From Bacillota bacterium (lineage in GTDB: Bacteria; Bacillota_I; Bacilli_A; Acholeplasmatales; UBA5453), in NCBI GenBank assembly GCA_023436805.1, contig JAEZHT010000052.1, forward strand, positions 1 to 11,967: DNA of 11,967 nt. The letters run 5' to 3'. The notes beneath the pieces were generated by a model that saw only the letters and a list, made by a program, of their open reading frames with translations, was not told the DNA's origin and searched no databases. Both the position numbers and the translations under genes were made by a program. Below, in pieces: positions 1-7,272 of this stretch. Every line of letters starts with the position of its first letter. Position 1 is the stretch's first letter.

Positions 1-1
1 T

Positions 2-655
2 CGTAATACATATCAAACCGCCTTGAATCAACTCAAAAAATCGGTCATTGAAATGGCTGACCAAGCCTTAGCCAATGTCAGAGATGGCTTAAAAAGTTTT
101 GAAACCAACGATTTGGTTTTAGCCAAAAACATCATCAAAGCCGATGATCAAATTGATATGATGGAAGAAGAAATTTCCAAACAAGCGTTAAGAATCATTT
201 GGAAAGAACAACCCATCGCCCAAGATTTACGTTTGGTCACAACCATTTTGAAAATACTCACAGACATTGAACGCATTGGTGACCACGCATCAGACATCTC
301 AGAAATTTCCTTACATCTAGAAGGTCACCAATTTGTGCGTGATTTATCGGTCGTTTTATCGATGGCTAAACACGCCGAACATATGGTTCAATCGGCAATT
401 GAAGCTTTGGTGAGTGAGGATGCTGTTTTAGCGAAACTCATCATTGCACAAGACGATATAGTTGACCATGAATACCGACAAATGATTCAACTTGCTGCCC
501 AGTGGATCAAAGACGATGTCGATGATACACCGTATGTCATCTCCATCATCTTAATTTCTAAATATCTTGAACGCGTCGCTGACCACGCCGTCAATATCGC
601 CGAATGGGTCATATTTTTAGTTACAGGTTCACACAAGAATACACCTCTATTCTAA
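2..655 (+). CDS. phoU: PhoU family phosphate signalling regulator (5' partial)
   Basis: PhoU is a cytoplasmic helical protein that links the Pst phosphate transporter to the PhoR/PhoB two-component system and keeps the regulon off when phosphate is plentiful. The visible 217 residues contain both three-helix-bundle metal-site motifs: E90-RIG-D94-HAS-D98 and E190-RVA-D194-HAV-N198. The usual family length is about 215-225 residues, so only a few N-terminal residues are missing. The frame is open to the left edge and begins with RNTYQTALNQ, which fits the conserved PhoU N-terminus; the TTG at 23 is therefore an internal codon, not the start. The stop is followed after 9 nt by the response-regulator gene, so they are co-transcribed. 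Pst transporter genes would be expected to the left (inference). Identification is firm; the true start lies outside the window. Confidence 0.93.
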   Translation, partial: RNTYQTALNQLKKSVIEMADQALANVRDGLKSFETNDLVLAKNIIKADDQIDMMEEEISKQALRIIWKEQPIAQDLRLVTTILKILTDIERIGDHASDISEISLHLEGHQFVRDLSVVLSMAKHAEHMVQSAIEALVSEDAVLAKLIIAQDDIVDHEYRQMIQLAAQWIKDDVDDTPYVISIILISKYLERVADHAVNIAEWVIFLVTGSHKNTPLF

Positions 656-664
656 GGAGCGTTT

Positions 665-1339
665 ATGCCAAAAATCTATTTTATTGAGGATGACCATTCG
701 ATTGCCTATGTGATTGAAAAAACCCTCAGCAACGCAAAATATGAATATATGTGGTTTCAAAATGGTAAAGACCTATTCGAAGCCATCGAAAAATCATTAC
801 CGGATTTGATTCTTTTAGATTTGATGTTGCCCAATGAATCGGGTTTGGATCATTTGAAACGGTTGAGGGCAGCCAAAGCTACCGAAGATATCCCGGTGAT
901 TATCCTATCGGCTTTATCCAGTGAACTCGACAAAGTCACAGGATTGGATTTAGGTGCGGATGATTATTTGACCAAACCATTTGGGGTCTTGGAACTATTA
1001 TCACGTATTCAAAATAAGCTCAGAAAAGCCAAAATCAAGCAACGATTAGAAATTGGTAACATCCAAATGGATTTACAAACTCGTGAAGTTTTTGTGAACA
1101 CACAATTGATTACTTTAACTTATAAAGAGTTTGAACTCCTAAAACTATTGTTAGAACATCCAGATGAAGTTTTACATCGCGACCGCATTTTTCAATTGGT
1201 TTGGGGATCAGATTTGGTTTTAGAGTCGAGAACCATCGACATGCATGTCAAATCGATTCGTAAAAAACTTTCAGATATGAATTCGAGCATTGAAATCATC
1301 ACTGTGAGAGCGGTGGGTTATCGGTTGGTGAAACTATGA
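665..1339 (+). CDS. OmpR/PhoB-type response regulator, probably PhoB/PhoP
   Basis: This is a 224-residue DNA-binding response regulator. The receiver domain (about 1-120) has the acidic pair E8/D9/D10, phospho-acceptor D52 in LLDLMLP, switch residue S82 and conserved K104 in the TKPF motif. A winged-helix OmpR/PhoB effector domain follows (about 128-224) with the typical LTYKEFELLKLL start and the RTIDMHVKSIRKKL recognition-helix region. Length is normal. An AAGGAG site overlaps the phoU stop codon, 7 nt before the ATG. The stop TGA overlaps the kinase ATG (ATGA), so regulator and kinase should be translationally coupled. Placement beside phoU and a PhoR-like kinase indicates that phosphate starvation is the signal; this comes from context, because OmpR-family members are hard to tell apart by sequence alone. 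Confidence 0.93.
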   Translation: MPKIYFIEDDHSIAYVIEKTLSNAKYEYMWFQNGKDLFEAIEKSLPDLILLDLMLPNESGLDHLKRLRAAKATEDIPVIILSALSSELDKVTGLDLGADDYLTKPFGVLELLSRIQNKLRKAKIKQRLEIGNIQMDLQTREVFVNTQLITLTYKEFELLKLLLEHPDEVLHRDRIFQLVWGSDLVLESRTIDMHVKSIRKKLSDMNSSIEIITVRAVGYRLVKL

Positions 1340-3021
1340 AGCGAACCTTCGTTTTATACCACCTTTTGATGACAAGTTTACTGATTGTTTTATATTTAGC
1401 CATTTCATTCACCCTCACCAATTATGTCAATCGAAGACAATCGGCTTATATGCTCGATATTGTCTTAGATGACACCTTGGTGGCGTATAATTATAAAACT
1501 GTATCAGATGAAGTGTTCGTTACCCAATTTCAAAACTCAAATAAACGTATTTCCATCATCACCGCTGAAGGCATTACCATTGCCGATTCGATGCGTATTT
1601 CAACTTCAGGAAATCAATCCAATTACCCTGAAATTAAAAACCTAGGCCGCGCTTATACCCGATATTCGGAAACACTCAATCTAAATTTGATGTATATTGC
1701 GAACCGCGCCGCCAATGGCAATTACGTTAGAGTCGCCATCGTTATGGATGAAAATATCGCCTTAAACACACAAACCATCGCCATTTTGATCATCATTTCA
1801 TTGGGGATTTTAGGGTTATCGGTAGGCAGTTATAAAAAGATATCTGATACTTTCATGAAACCCATCCATGACATCGCAGTTTCCGTTAAAAGCATCAAGG
1901 ATGGTCATTACCAATGGGTCATGCCAGCCACACAGTACGATGAAATCAATGAATTGTTACGGGAGATCAACGGGGTCAATGAATCGATTGTCAGAAATAT
2001 CCATAACCTCAACGAAAAAGAGGAACTGTTATCGATTTTGGTTAAACACATGGACCAAGGCATCTTATTGGTCGGGTCAGACCAATCCATCATTTTTTAC
2101 AATGAACTCGCTCAGAAATGGTTTAACATCAAAGAACACGATTTGATCCTTTCGATTCGTAATAAAGAAATTTATGAGGCGATTAAACTCGCCACTGAAG
2201 AAGACATCTCTCTATCCTTTAGAGTACCTTACCATGAACGATTCATCATGGTCACAGTCAATAGTGTATATAATAAATTACTATTGAAATCGAAAGGCAA
2301 ACAAGGGGTATTGGTCACCTTGATTGATGATACCGACCGCATTCGTCTTGAAAACAACAAACGTGATTTCTTCGCCAACGCTTCCCATGAACTGCGTACC
2401 CCACTCACAGCCATCAAAGGGTCTGCAGAACTCATCTTATATGAAATGGCGACCCCAGAAGAAAAGAAAAAGTTATCACAAGAAATCATTCACCAAGTGG
2501 TGATCATGGATAACTTACTCAAAGACATGCTAGAACTCTCTAGACTCGAAAACAGACCAAAGATGGACCAAGTCTCTTTCAATTTGAAAAAGGTATTGGA
2601 TGGGGTTTTGGAAGATTTAAACCCACTCATTCAAGAAAAGCAAATTCAAGTCACTTTAGAGACCCATAACGTGATGTTTAAAGGCATCGAAACCGATTTT
2701 AAATCGCTCTTTAAGAATTTGATTGAAAATGCCATCAAATACAATAAGTTTGGTGGGACAATGGATATCTCATTGACTCAAAATGAAGACGAAATTAAAA
2801 TCGTCGTCAAAGATACGGGTATTGGTATTCCAAAAGAGTATCAGCAACGGATTTTTGAACGATTCTATCAAGTCAACAAATCACGAAATCTCTATCAGAA
2901 CGGTACAGGTTTAGGGTTGGCTATTGTCAAACATGTGGTATCTTATTATAAGGGTATCATCCAAGTTGATTCCGAACTCAATGTAGGGTCTAGTTTCACC
3001 ATCACATTCCATAAAGAATAA
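1336..3021 (+). CDS. PhoR-type sensor histidine kinase
   Basis: This is a 561-residue membrane sensor kinase that should phosphorylate the preceding regulator. Visible order: a transmembrane helix (about 8-29), an extracytoplasmic segment of about 115 residues (31-145), a second transmembrane helix (about 147-165), a HAMP linker (about 166-222), a PAS-like domain (about 230-335), a HisKA dimerisation domain with phospho-acceptor H351 in ASHELRTPLTAIKG, and a HATPase domain. ATP-site motifs are the N box around N465 (NLIENAIKYN), G1 DTGIGIP (493-499), the F box FERFYQ (507-512) and G2 GTGLGLA (523-529). All catalytic elements are intact. The layout TM-sensor-TM-HAMP-PAS-kinase matches Bacillus-type PhoR rather than the short enterobacterial form. 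It overlaps the regulator gene by 4 nt and is followed directly by a terminator. Confidence 0.92.
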   Translation: MKRTFVLYHLLMTSLLIVLYLAISFTLTNYVNRRQSAYMLDIVLDDTLVAYNYKTVSDEVFVTQFQNSNKRISIITAEGITIADSMRISTSGNQSNYPEIKNLGRAYTRYSETLNLNLMYIANRAANGNYVRVAIVMDENIALNTQTIAILIIISLGILGLSVGSYKKISDTFMKPIHDIAVSVKSIKDGHYQWVMPATQYDEINELLREINGVNESIVRNIHNLNEKEELLSILVKHMDQGILLVGSDQSIIFYNELAQKWFNIKEHDLILSIRNKEIYEAIKLATEEDISLSFRVPYHERFIMVTVNSVYNKLLLKSKGKQGVLVTLIDDTDRIRLENNKRDFFANASHELRTPLTAIKGSAELILYEMATPEEKKKLSQEIIHQVVIMDNLLKDMLELSRLENRPKMDQVSFNLKKVLDGVLEDLNPLIQEKQIQVTLETHNVMFKGIETDFKSLFKNLIENAIKYNKFGGTMDISLTQNEDEIKIVVKDTGIGIPKEYQQRIFERFYQVNKSRNLYQNGTGLGLAIVKHVVSYYKGIIQVDSELNVGSSFTITFHKE

Positions 3022-3024
3022 TAG

Positions 3025-3057
3025 AAATCCCCGCTATCCATTGGTTAGCGGGGATTT
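3025..3057. terminator. bidirectional Rho-independent terminator
   Basis: A perfect 12-bp stem, AAATCCCCGCTA (3025-3036) with TAGCGGGGATTT (3046-3057), encloses a 9-nt loop. The + strand ends in a short T run (ATTTTGTT), and the complement of the 5' arm gives an ATTT run for the opposite strand. It starts 4 nt after the kinase stop and ends 2 nt before the convergent tetR stop, so it serves both transcripts. Confidence 0.88.
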
Positions 3058-3059
3058 TG

Positions 3060-3668
3060 TTACTTGTTAAACATACCGTTTTTTAATACATACATGACTT
3101 GATCGACAATGCGGTCTAAGTCCATGTCTGTGAGGGTTTCTCTGAACAGGACTTGTAAACCCACGAAGTTCGAAATCCCCATCAAAATATAAGATAAGGT
3201 TTCTAAGTCGATTGCAGCGTCTACTTCACCTAAAACAACAGACGTACTGAGTTTTTCAACATAGGCACTCGAGAAGTTTTGGTAGTACTCTTTGAAGATG
3301 TCTTTATCGACAAACATCGACTCCCAAATGATACGATAGGATAGCGGGTCTTGCCACGCAAACTTTAAGAATGCTTTGATACCAAGGCGTTCTTTTTCAT
3401 ATCGTGTGGTTGCGTCTTTGATGGCTTCGTTGATGGCTTCACCAATCTTAGCTCTGTACTGATGTAAGAGGTAAACATATAAAGCGAGCTTGTCATCAAA
3501 ATAAATGTAAAAAGTTCCAGTGGCGATTTTTGCCTTATCGATGATCTCATTGATCGATGTCGCTTGATAGCCTTGTTTTGAGAATAGTTTTTTACCACTA
3601 TTGATTATTTTATTGAATGTCTTTTGACCATCTTTTCTTTTTGGTAAGCGATAGTTCATTTTGTCCAT
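3060..3668 (-). CDS. TetR/AcrR-family repressor, probably acyl-CoA responsive
   Basis: This is a 202-residue one-component regulator. The N-terminal TetR helix-turn-helix is clear (about 17-63): KIINSGKKLFSKQGYQATS, then INEIIDKAKIATGTFYIYF with the conserved GTFYIYF recognition end. The C-terminal helical domain (about 65-202) is the ligand-binding and dimerisation part and is poorly conserved, as usual. The ATG at 3668 is chosen because TAGGTGATG lies directly upstream with a 6-nt gap from GGTG; the in-frame GTG at 3677 sits inside that ribosome-binding site. The gene is divergent from maoC-acd-etfBA, the classical layout for a TetR repressor controlling its neighbour and itself. A FadR-like acyl-CoA sensor is the likely role, inferred from the operon rather than from the ligand domain. 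Confidence 0.88.
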   Translation of the reverse strand: MDKMNYRLPKRKDGQKTFNKIINSGKKLFSKQGYQATSINEIIDKAKIATGTFYIYFDDKLALYVYLLHQYRAKIGEAINEAIKDATTRYEKERLGIKAFLKFAWQDPLSYRIIWESMFVDKDIFKEYYQNFSSAYVEKLSTSVVLGEVDAAIDLETLSYILMGISNFVGLQVLFRETLTDMDLDRIVDQVMYVLKNGMFNK

Positions 3669-3685
3669 TTTCATCACCTATATTT

Positions 3686-3714
3686 AGTGTAAACGATTTC
3701 TTTGAAAAAAACAA
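3686..3714 (-). promoter_or_regulatory. possible tetR promoter
   Basis: On the minus strand TTGTTT (3714-3709) and TACACT (3691-3686) are separated by exactly 17 nt, each matching 4 of 6 consensus bases. The predicted transcript start would fall at the edge of the ribosome-binding site, leaving almost no leader, so this is a weak call. A second candidate -10, TATAAA at 3729-3724, lacks a good -35. Confidence 0.3.
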
Positions 3715-3734
3715 GAGGTATCTTTTATACCCTA

Positions 3735-3763
3735 TTGACATCTATGAATAATCGGTCTATTAT
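3735..3763 (+). promoter_or_regulatory. sigma70-type promoter of the maoC-acd-etfBA operon
   Basis: A perfect -35 TTGACA (3735-3740) is followed by a 17-nt spacer and -10 TATTAT (3758-3763, 5 of 6 consensus). Transcription should start near 3770, giving a leader of about 45 nt before the maoC ATG at 3814. A promoter this strong would need repression, which fits the adjacent TetR gene and the palindromes overlapping it. Confidence 0.75.
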
Positions 3764-3790
3764 AAAGATAAGATGAACGTTTATTCATAG
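3742..3790. promoter_or_regulatory. candidate TetR operator region
   Basis: Two exact 10-nt inverted arms, CTATGAATAA (3742-3751) and TTATTCATAG (3781-3790), flank the -10 and transcript start with 29 nt between them. The right arm also forms a local palindrome, ATGAA-CGTTTA-TTCAT (3773-3788). Across the spacer and -10 there is ATAAT-CGGTCT-ATTAT (3748-3763). Dimeric TetR regulators bind palindromes of this size over or just after promoters, so these are good operator candidates. The binding protein is inferred to be the divergent gene product; which palindrome is used is unknown. Confidence 0.5.
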
Positions 3791-3813
3791 TATATAATGA
3801 AGAAAGGAATATT

Positions 3814-4230
3814 ATGACAAGCAAAACAATTAAAGACATCAAGGTTGGAGATATCGCTTTTTTCGAGAAGACCATCACCGAGGAAGACGTGAAACACTTC
3901 GCATGGGTATCGGGGGATTTTAACCCTGTACATTTAGATGAAGAATTCGCAGCACGCTCGATTTTTCACCAAAGAATCGCGCATGGCGGACTCATCAATG
4001 CTTTGTTTTCAACCGTTTTAGGCACCCAATTACCAGGGGTAGGGACGATTTATTTACAACAAGATTCCAAGTTTGTAAAACCCGTCTATTTAAACGACCA
4101 TATCAAGGCTACGGTCGAAGCCGAAGAAATCAATGAGGAGAAAAATCGTGTGTTGTTCAAAACAGTGGCTTATAACCAAAACAATGAACCCGTCGTTGTT
4201 GGACACGCACTGGTGATGCCAAGAATATGA
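3814..4230 (+). CDS. MaoC-family (R)-specific enoyl-CoA hydratase
   Basis: This 138-residue single hot-dog-fold protein probably hydrates trans-2-enoyl-CoA to (R)-3-hydroxyacyl-CoA, or dehydrates it in reverse, like PhaJ. The catalytic hydratase-2 motif is present: D35-FNPV-H40 within SGDFNPVHLD, followed by the conserved RIAHGGLINALFS segment (54-66). Length matches the 135-160-residue PhaJ class. AAAGGA lies 5 nt before the ATG. It is the first gene of the operon and overlaps the dehydrogenase start by 4 nt (ATGA). The pairing with an acyl-CoA dehydrogenase and ETF argues for CoA-linked rather than ACP-linked substrates. Chain-length preference cannot be read from the sequence, and a role in phospholipid or fatty-acid synthesis remains possible. 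Confidence 0.87.
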   Translation: MTSKTIKDIKVGDIAFFEKTITEEDVKHFAWVSGDFNPVHLDEEFAARSIFHQRIAHGGLINALFSTVLGTQLPGVGTIYLQQDSKFVKPVYLNDHIKATVEAEEINEEKNRVLFKTVAYNQNNEPVVVGHALVMPRI

Positions 4231-5348
4231 AACATGAACTCTTATTAAAAATGTTGGAAGAATTTGCTTTAAAAGAAGTGAAGCCACTGGCGAAAACCAT
4301 CGATGAAGAAGAAAGATTTCCCATCGAAACGGTTCAAAAAATGGCTGAACTTGGGATTTTAGGTTTACCTTATGAAACACTTTATGGTGGTGTAGGTGCG
4401 AGCTACACAGCCTATGTGGATGCTGTCCGTATATTATCAAAATACTGTGCTACCACTGGGGTCATTTTATCTGCCCATACATCGTTATGTGCTTCTCCTA
4501 TACACGCGTTTGGTACCGAAACCCAAAAGGCTAAATACTTGCCTAAACTCAATCGAGGTGAGTGGTTAGGGGCCTTTGGTTTAACTGAGCCAAATGCAGG
4601 TACCGATGCTTCAAAACAACAAACCAAAGCCATCGATAAAGGCAGTTATTACGAAATTACTGGCTCTAAAATATTCATTACCAATGCAGGTTACGCCGAT
4701 CTATACATTATTTTCGCCATGACCAATCCAGAACTCGGACTCAAAGGTATCAGCGCGTTCATCTTAGAAAAAGATACCGTAGGGTTCAGTGTTGGACCAA
4801 AAGAACGAAAGATGGGGATCCGCGGGTCATCCACCTGCGAATTGATATTTGATAAAGTCCAAGTACCCAAAGAAAATTTATTAGGTAAATTGGGCGAGGG
4901 ATTCAAAATCGCGATGTCTACATTAGATGGTGGACGCATCGGGATTGCTGCCCAAGCAGTTGGGATTGCAGAAGGTGCATTCGAACGTGCTGTCGATTAC
5001 GTAAAAACCAGAAAACAATTCGATAAACCCATCGCTTCATTCCAACATACCCAATTTAAGATTGCAGACATGAAAACTGAAATTGAAGCCGCTAAAGCAT
5101 TGTTATATCAAGCAGCAACCGCGAAAGAAAAAGGTGAATCCTACTCTGACAAAGCTGCGATGGCGAAACTATACGCCTCGAGGGTTGCTTTTGAAGTGGC
5201 TGACCAAGCGATTCAACTCACGGGTGGGTATGGCTATATCCGTGATTTTGAAATCGAACGTTATTTAAGAGATGCGAAAATCACTGAAATTTATGAAGGC
5301 ACCAGTGAAGTCCAACGTATGGTCATTGCCGGAAAGGTGTTACGCTAA
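4227..5348 (+). CDS. short-chain acyl-CoA dehydrogenase (butyryl-CoA dehydrogenase-like)
   Basis: This 373-residue FAD enzyme interconverts acyl-CoA and trans-2-enoyl-CoA and exchanges electrons with ETF. The three family domains are intact: an N-terminal helical domain (about 1-113), a middle beta domain with the FAD/substrate segment GAFGLTEPNAGTDASK (115-130) and the KIFITNAGYAD strand (148-158), and a C-terminal helical domain with TRKQFDKPIASFQ (261-273) and LTGGYGYIRDFEIERYLRDA (331-350). The catalytic base is E357 in IYEGTSEVQR, the short-chain/butyryl position (isovaleryl- and long-chain types carry it elsewhere). Length is typical of Bcd/SCAD. The gene starts inside the maoC stop and ends 1 nt into etfB (TAATG). 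Whether it runs oxidatively or as a reductase cannot be decided from sequence. Confidence 0.93.
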   Translation: MKHELLLKMLEEFALKEVKPLAKTIDEEERFPIETVQKMAELGILGLPYETLYGGVGASYTAYVDAVRILSKYCATTGVILSAHTSLCASPIHAFGTETQKAKYLPKLNRGEWLGAFGLTEPNAGTDASKQQTKAIDKGSYYEITGSKIFITNAGYADLYIIFAMTNPELGLKGISAFILEKDTVGFSVGPKERKMGIRGSSTCELIFDKVQVPKENLLGKLGEGFKIAMSTLDGGRIGIAAQAVGIAEGAFERAVDYVKTRKQFDKPIASFQHTQFKIADMKTEIEAAKALLYQAATAKEKGESYSDKAAMAKLYASRVAFEVADQAIQLTGGYGYIRDFEIERYLRDAKITEIYEGTSEVQRMVIAGKVLR

Positions 5349-6142
5349 TGGATATCATTGTATTGGTTAAACAAGTACCAGATACGACTGAAATCAAAAT
5401 TGATAAAGAAACCAACACCTTGATCCGTGCTGGTGTACAAAGCATTGTGAACCCCAACGATTTGGCTGGGGTCGAAGAAGCACTTAAACTGAAAGCCCGT
5501 TATGGTGGGACGGTTTCTGTGGTGACCATGGGGCCGATGCAAGCCGAATCGATGCTTGTTGAACTCTATGGGCGTGGGGTGGATGCGTGTTATTTACTTT
5601 CTGACCGTGCATTTGCGGGGTCAGATACGTGGGCCACATCGACCATCTTATCCAGTTTCTTACAAACATTAAAGTATGACTTAATCATCGCTGGTTACCA
5701 AGCCATCGATGGTGATACCGCTCAAGTAGGGCCACAAGTGGCTGAGTTCTTAAATATCCCACAAGTGACTTATCTATCTGAAATCACCGCTTTAAATGGC
5801 CGAGAATTGATTGTTAAAAAACGCACAGACAGTGAGGTCCTCACATTGTCAGTTGAATTACCTGTCCTCGTGACTACATTGGCAGATATGAACAAACCTA
5901 GATACATGAATGCGTGGGACATTTATCATAATACCGATAAAAAAGTGCACCTCGTGACATTCAATGATTTGAATATTGACCCAAGCCATATTGGTTTAAA
6001 AGGGTCACCGACCAAAGTGAAAAAAACATACGTCAAACAAGTTCAAGCGAAATCTGAGAAAGTCGTGATGACCCCTGAAGACGCAGCGAAATGGATTACA
6101 AAGTTATTGTATCCTTATATGGAGGTTAAAAACCATGAATAA
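5348..6142 (+). CDS. etfB: electron transfer flavoprotein beta subunit
   Basis: This 264-residue ETF beta subunit forms a heterodimer with the following alpha subunit and takes electrons from, or gives them to, acyl-CoA dehydrogenase. The nucleotide-binding signature is complete at about 115-130 (AGYQAIDGDTAQVGPQ). The N-terminus IIVLVKQVPDTTEIKID and the C-terminal GLKGSPTKVKK (216-226) are family hallmarks. The DGDTAQVGP form of the signature is the one I recall from anaerobe Bcd-linked, potentially bifurcating ETFs; mitochondrial-type ETF differs at this site. The initiator overlaps the acd stop (TAATG), with AAAGGTG about 8 nt upstream, and the 3' end overlaps etfA by 8 nt, which favours balanced subunit production. 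Confidence 0.95.
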   Translation: MDIIVLVKQVPDTTEIKIDKETNTLIRAGVQSIVNPNDLAGVEEALKLKARYGGTVSVVTMGPMQAESMLVELYGRGVDACYLLSDRAFAGSDTWATSTILSSFLQTLKYDLIIAGYQAIDGDTAQVGPQVAEFLNIPQVTYLSEITALNGRELIVKKRTDSEVLTLSVELPVLVTTLADMNKPRYMNAWDIYHNTDKKVHLVTFNDLNIDPSHIGLKGSPTKVKKTYVKQVQAKSEKVVMTPEDAAKWITKLLYPYMEVKNHE

Positions 6143-7121
6143 TGTATGGGTCTTCATCGAACAAAATTATGGGAAACTACAACCCATTGGATTAGAATTA
6201 CTCTCTGAATGTCGTCGTAAACTCGATGCATCGGTTCAAATCAGTGCCGTCTATTTAGGTCAATCGTTACAAGCAAAAGACATCGATGCGATGACCTTTT
6301 GTGGGGCAGATGAAATCATTTATACCGTGGATGAGAAACTGGCTGTTTACGATACCCATTATTATGCAAAAGCCATCACGAACTTGATGAAAGACACACG
6401 TCCGGATGTGTTCTTGATAGGTTCCACCTTAGAAGGTAGAGATTTGGCACCAAGGGTATCTGCGAGACTAAACACAGGGCTAACTGCAGACGCGACGTTA
6501 TTAGAATTTGAACAAAGCGACAAATTACTGTTGCTTGCAACCAGACCAGCACTGGGTGGTAATTTGTTCGCAACCATCATTTGTGAAAATACCATCCCAC
6601 AAATGGCGACCATCAGACCTTCAATATTCAAAATTGAAGAGGATAGAACACGAATTTCTAAACTCAAAGCTGTGCCGTTTGTGTGCGAATCTGAGTCCAA
6701 AGTAAAAGTTTTAAGCAGTGAAAAACTCACCCACAAAAAAGTAGAACTCAACAAAGCCCAAGTCATCGTCGCTGGTGGACGTGGGGTATCGAACATGTTC
6801 CCTGTATTAAAAGATATTGCTAACCTCATCGGTGGTGAAGTCGCTGCTTCAAGGGCTGTGGTTGACGCGAACATTGAACAAAAAGACCGTTTGGTTGGCC
6901 AAACAGGGACAACAGTCCATCCAAAAGTCTATTTCGCCTCTGGCATCAGTGGTGCCATTCAACACATCAGTGGGATGGATAAATCAGAACTCATCATCGC
7001 GGTCAATACTGACCCCAATGCGTTAATATTTGATGTCGCGGATGTTTCCATCATCGCCGATGCAAAACAAGTTTTACCGCTTGTAAAAGAAGAACTCAAA
7101 GCCATCTTATCTTATAAATAG
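6135..7121 (+). CDS. etfA: electron transfer flavoprotein alpha subunit
   Basis: This 328-residue ETF alpha subunit carries the stable FAD. An N-terminal Rossmann-like domain (about 1-190) includes GLTADATLLE (115-124) and TRPALGGNLFATI (136-148). The C-terminal FAD domain (about 205-325) has GGRGVSN (214-220), VGQTG (254-258), SGISGAIQH (269-277) and VNTDPNALIFDVAD (290-303). All expected FAD-contact motifs are intact. A strong GGAGGT site at 6121-6126, inside the end of etfB, precedes the ATG. The gene overlaps etfB by 8 nt and is the last gene of the operon, with a terminator 14 nt after its stop. No ferredoxin-like or extra N-terminal domain is present. Confidence 0.95.
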   Translation: MNNVWVFIEQNYGKLQPIGLELLSECRRKLDASVQISAVYLGQSLQAKDIDAMTFCGADEIIYTVDEKLAVYDTHYYAKAITNLMKDTRPDVFLIGSTLEGRDLAPRVSARLNTGLTADATLLEFEQSDKLLLLATRPALGGNLFATIICENTIPQMATIRPSIFKIEEDRTRISKLKAVPFVCESESKVKVLSSEKLTHKKVELNKAQVIVAGGRGVSNMFPVLKDIANLIGGEVAASRAVVDANIEQKDRLVGQTGTTVHPKVYFASGISGAIQHISGMDKSELIIAVNTDPNALIFDVADVSIIADAKQVLPLVKEELKAILSYK

Positions 7122-7134
7122 ATTTCTCCAAGGG

Positions 7135-7163
7135 AAAAGCCTTCTATACGGAAGGTTTTTTCT
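7135..7163 (+). terminator. Rho-independent terminator of the etf operon
   Basis: CCTTC (7140-7144) pairs with GAAGG (7151-7155) around a 6-nt loop. The stem continues through a G-T pair and four A-T pairs (7135-7139 with 7156-7160), and a run of six T (7156-7161) follows within TTTTTTCTTTG. Confidence 0.8.
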
Positions 7164-7228
7164 TTGTGTATTAAATGATAAAATATGCAAAAATCCAAAA
7201 ATAACGTTAAAAAAATATGTGGATACAC

Positions 7229-7257
7229 TTGCTAAAAAACGATCATTTAACTATAAT
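7229..7257 (+). promoter_or_regulatory. promoter of the ATPase gene
   Basis: A consensus -10 TATAAT (7252-7257) sits exactly 17 nt after TTGCTA (7229-7234, 4 of 6). The start point should be near 7264, only about 9 nt before the ATG at 7273. The promoter lies downstream of the in-frame GTG at 7219, so that codon cannot start the protein from this transcript. Confidence 0.65.
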
Positions 7258-7272
7258 GATTGTGGTGATAAT

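Noticed and set aside
23..25. TTG as start of phoU
   Set aside because: The frame is open to the left edge and the preceding codons (RNTYQTA) match the conserved PhoU N-terminus; no ribosome-binding site precedes the TTG.
3717..3731. GGTAT-N5-ATACC inverted repeat in the tetR-maoC gap
   Set aside because: The arms are only 5 nt in A/T-rich DNA and this is expected by chance; the palindromes nearer the promoter are better operator candidates.
6362..6874. 170-codon open frame on the minus strand inside etfA
   Set aside because: It is antisense to a fully supported EtfA and its translation is low-complexity Ser/Leu-rich with no family resemblance or ribosome-binding site.
7219..7272. N-terminal extension of the ATPase from GTG 7219
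   Set aside because: The segment contains the -35 and -10 elements, and the family start MLKRKI with a ribosome-binding site is at 7273.
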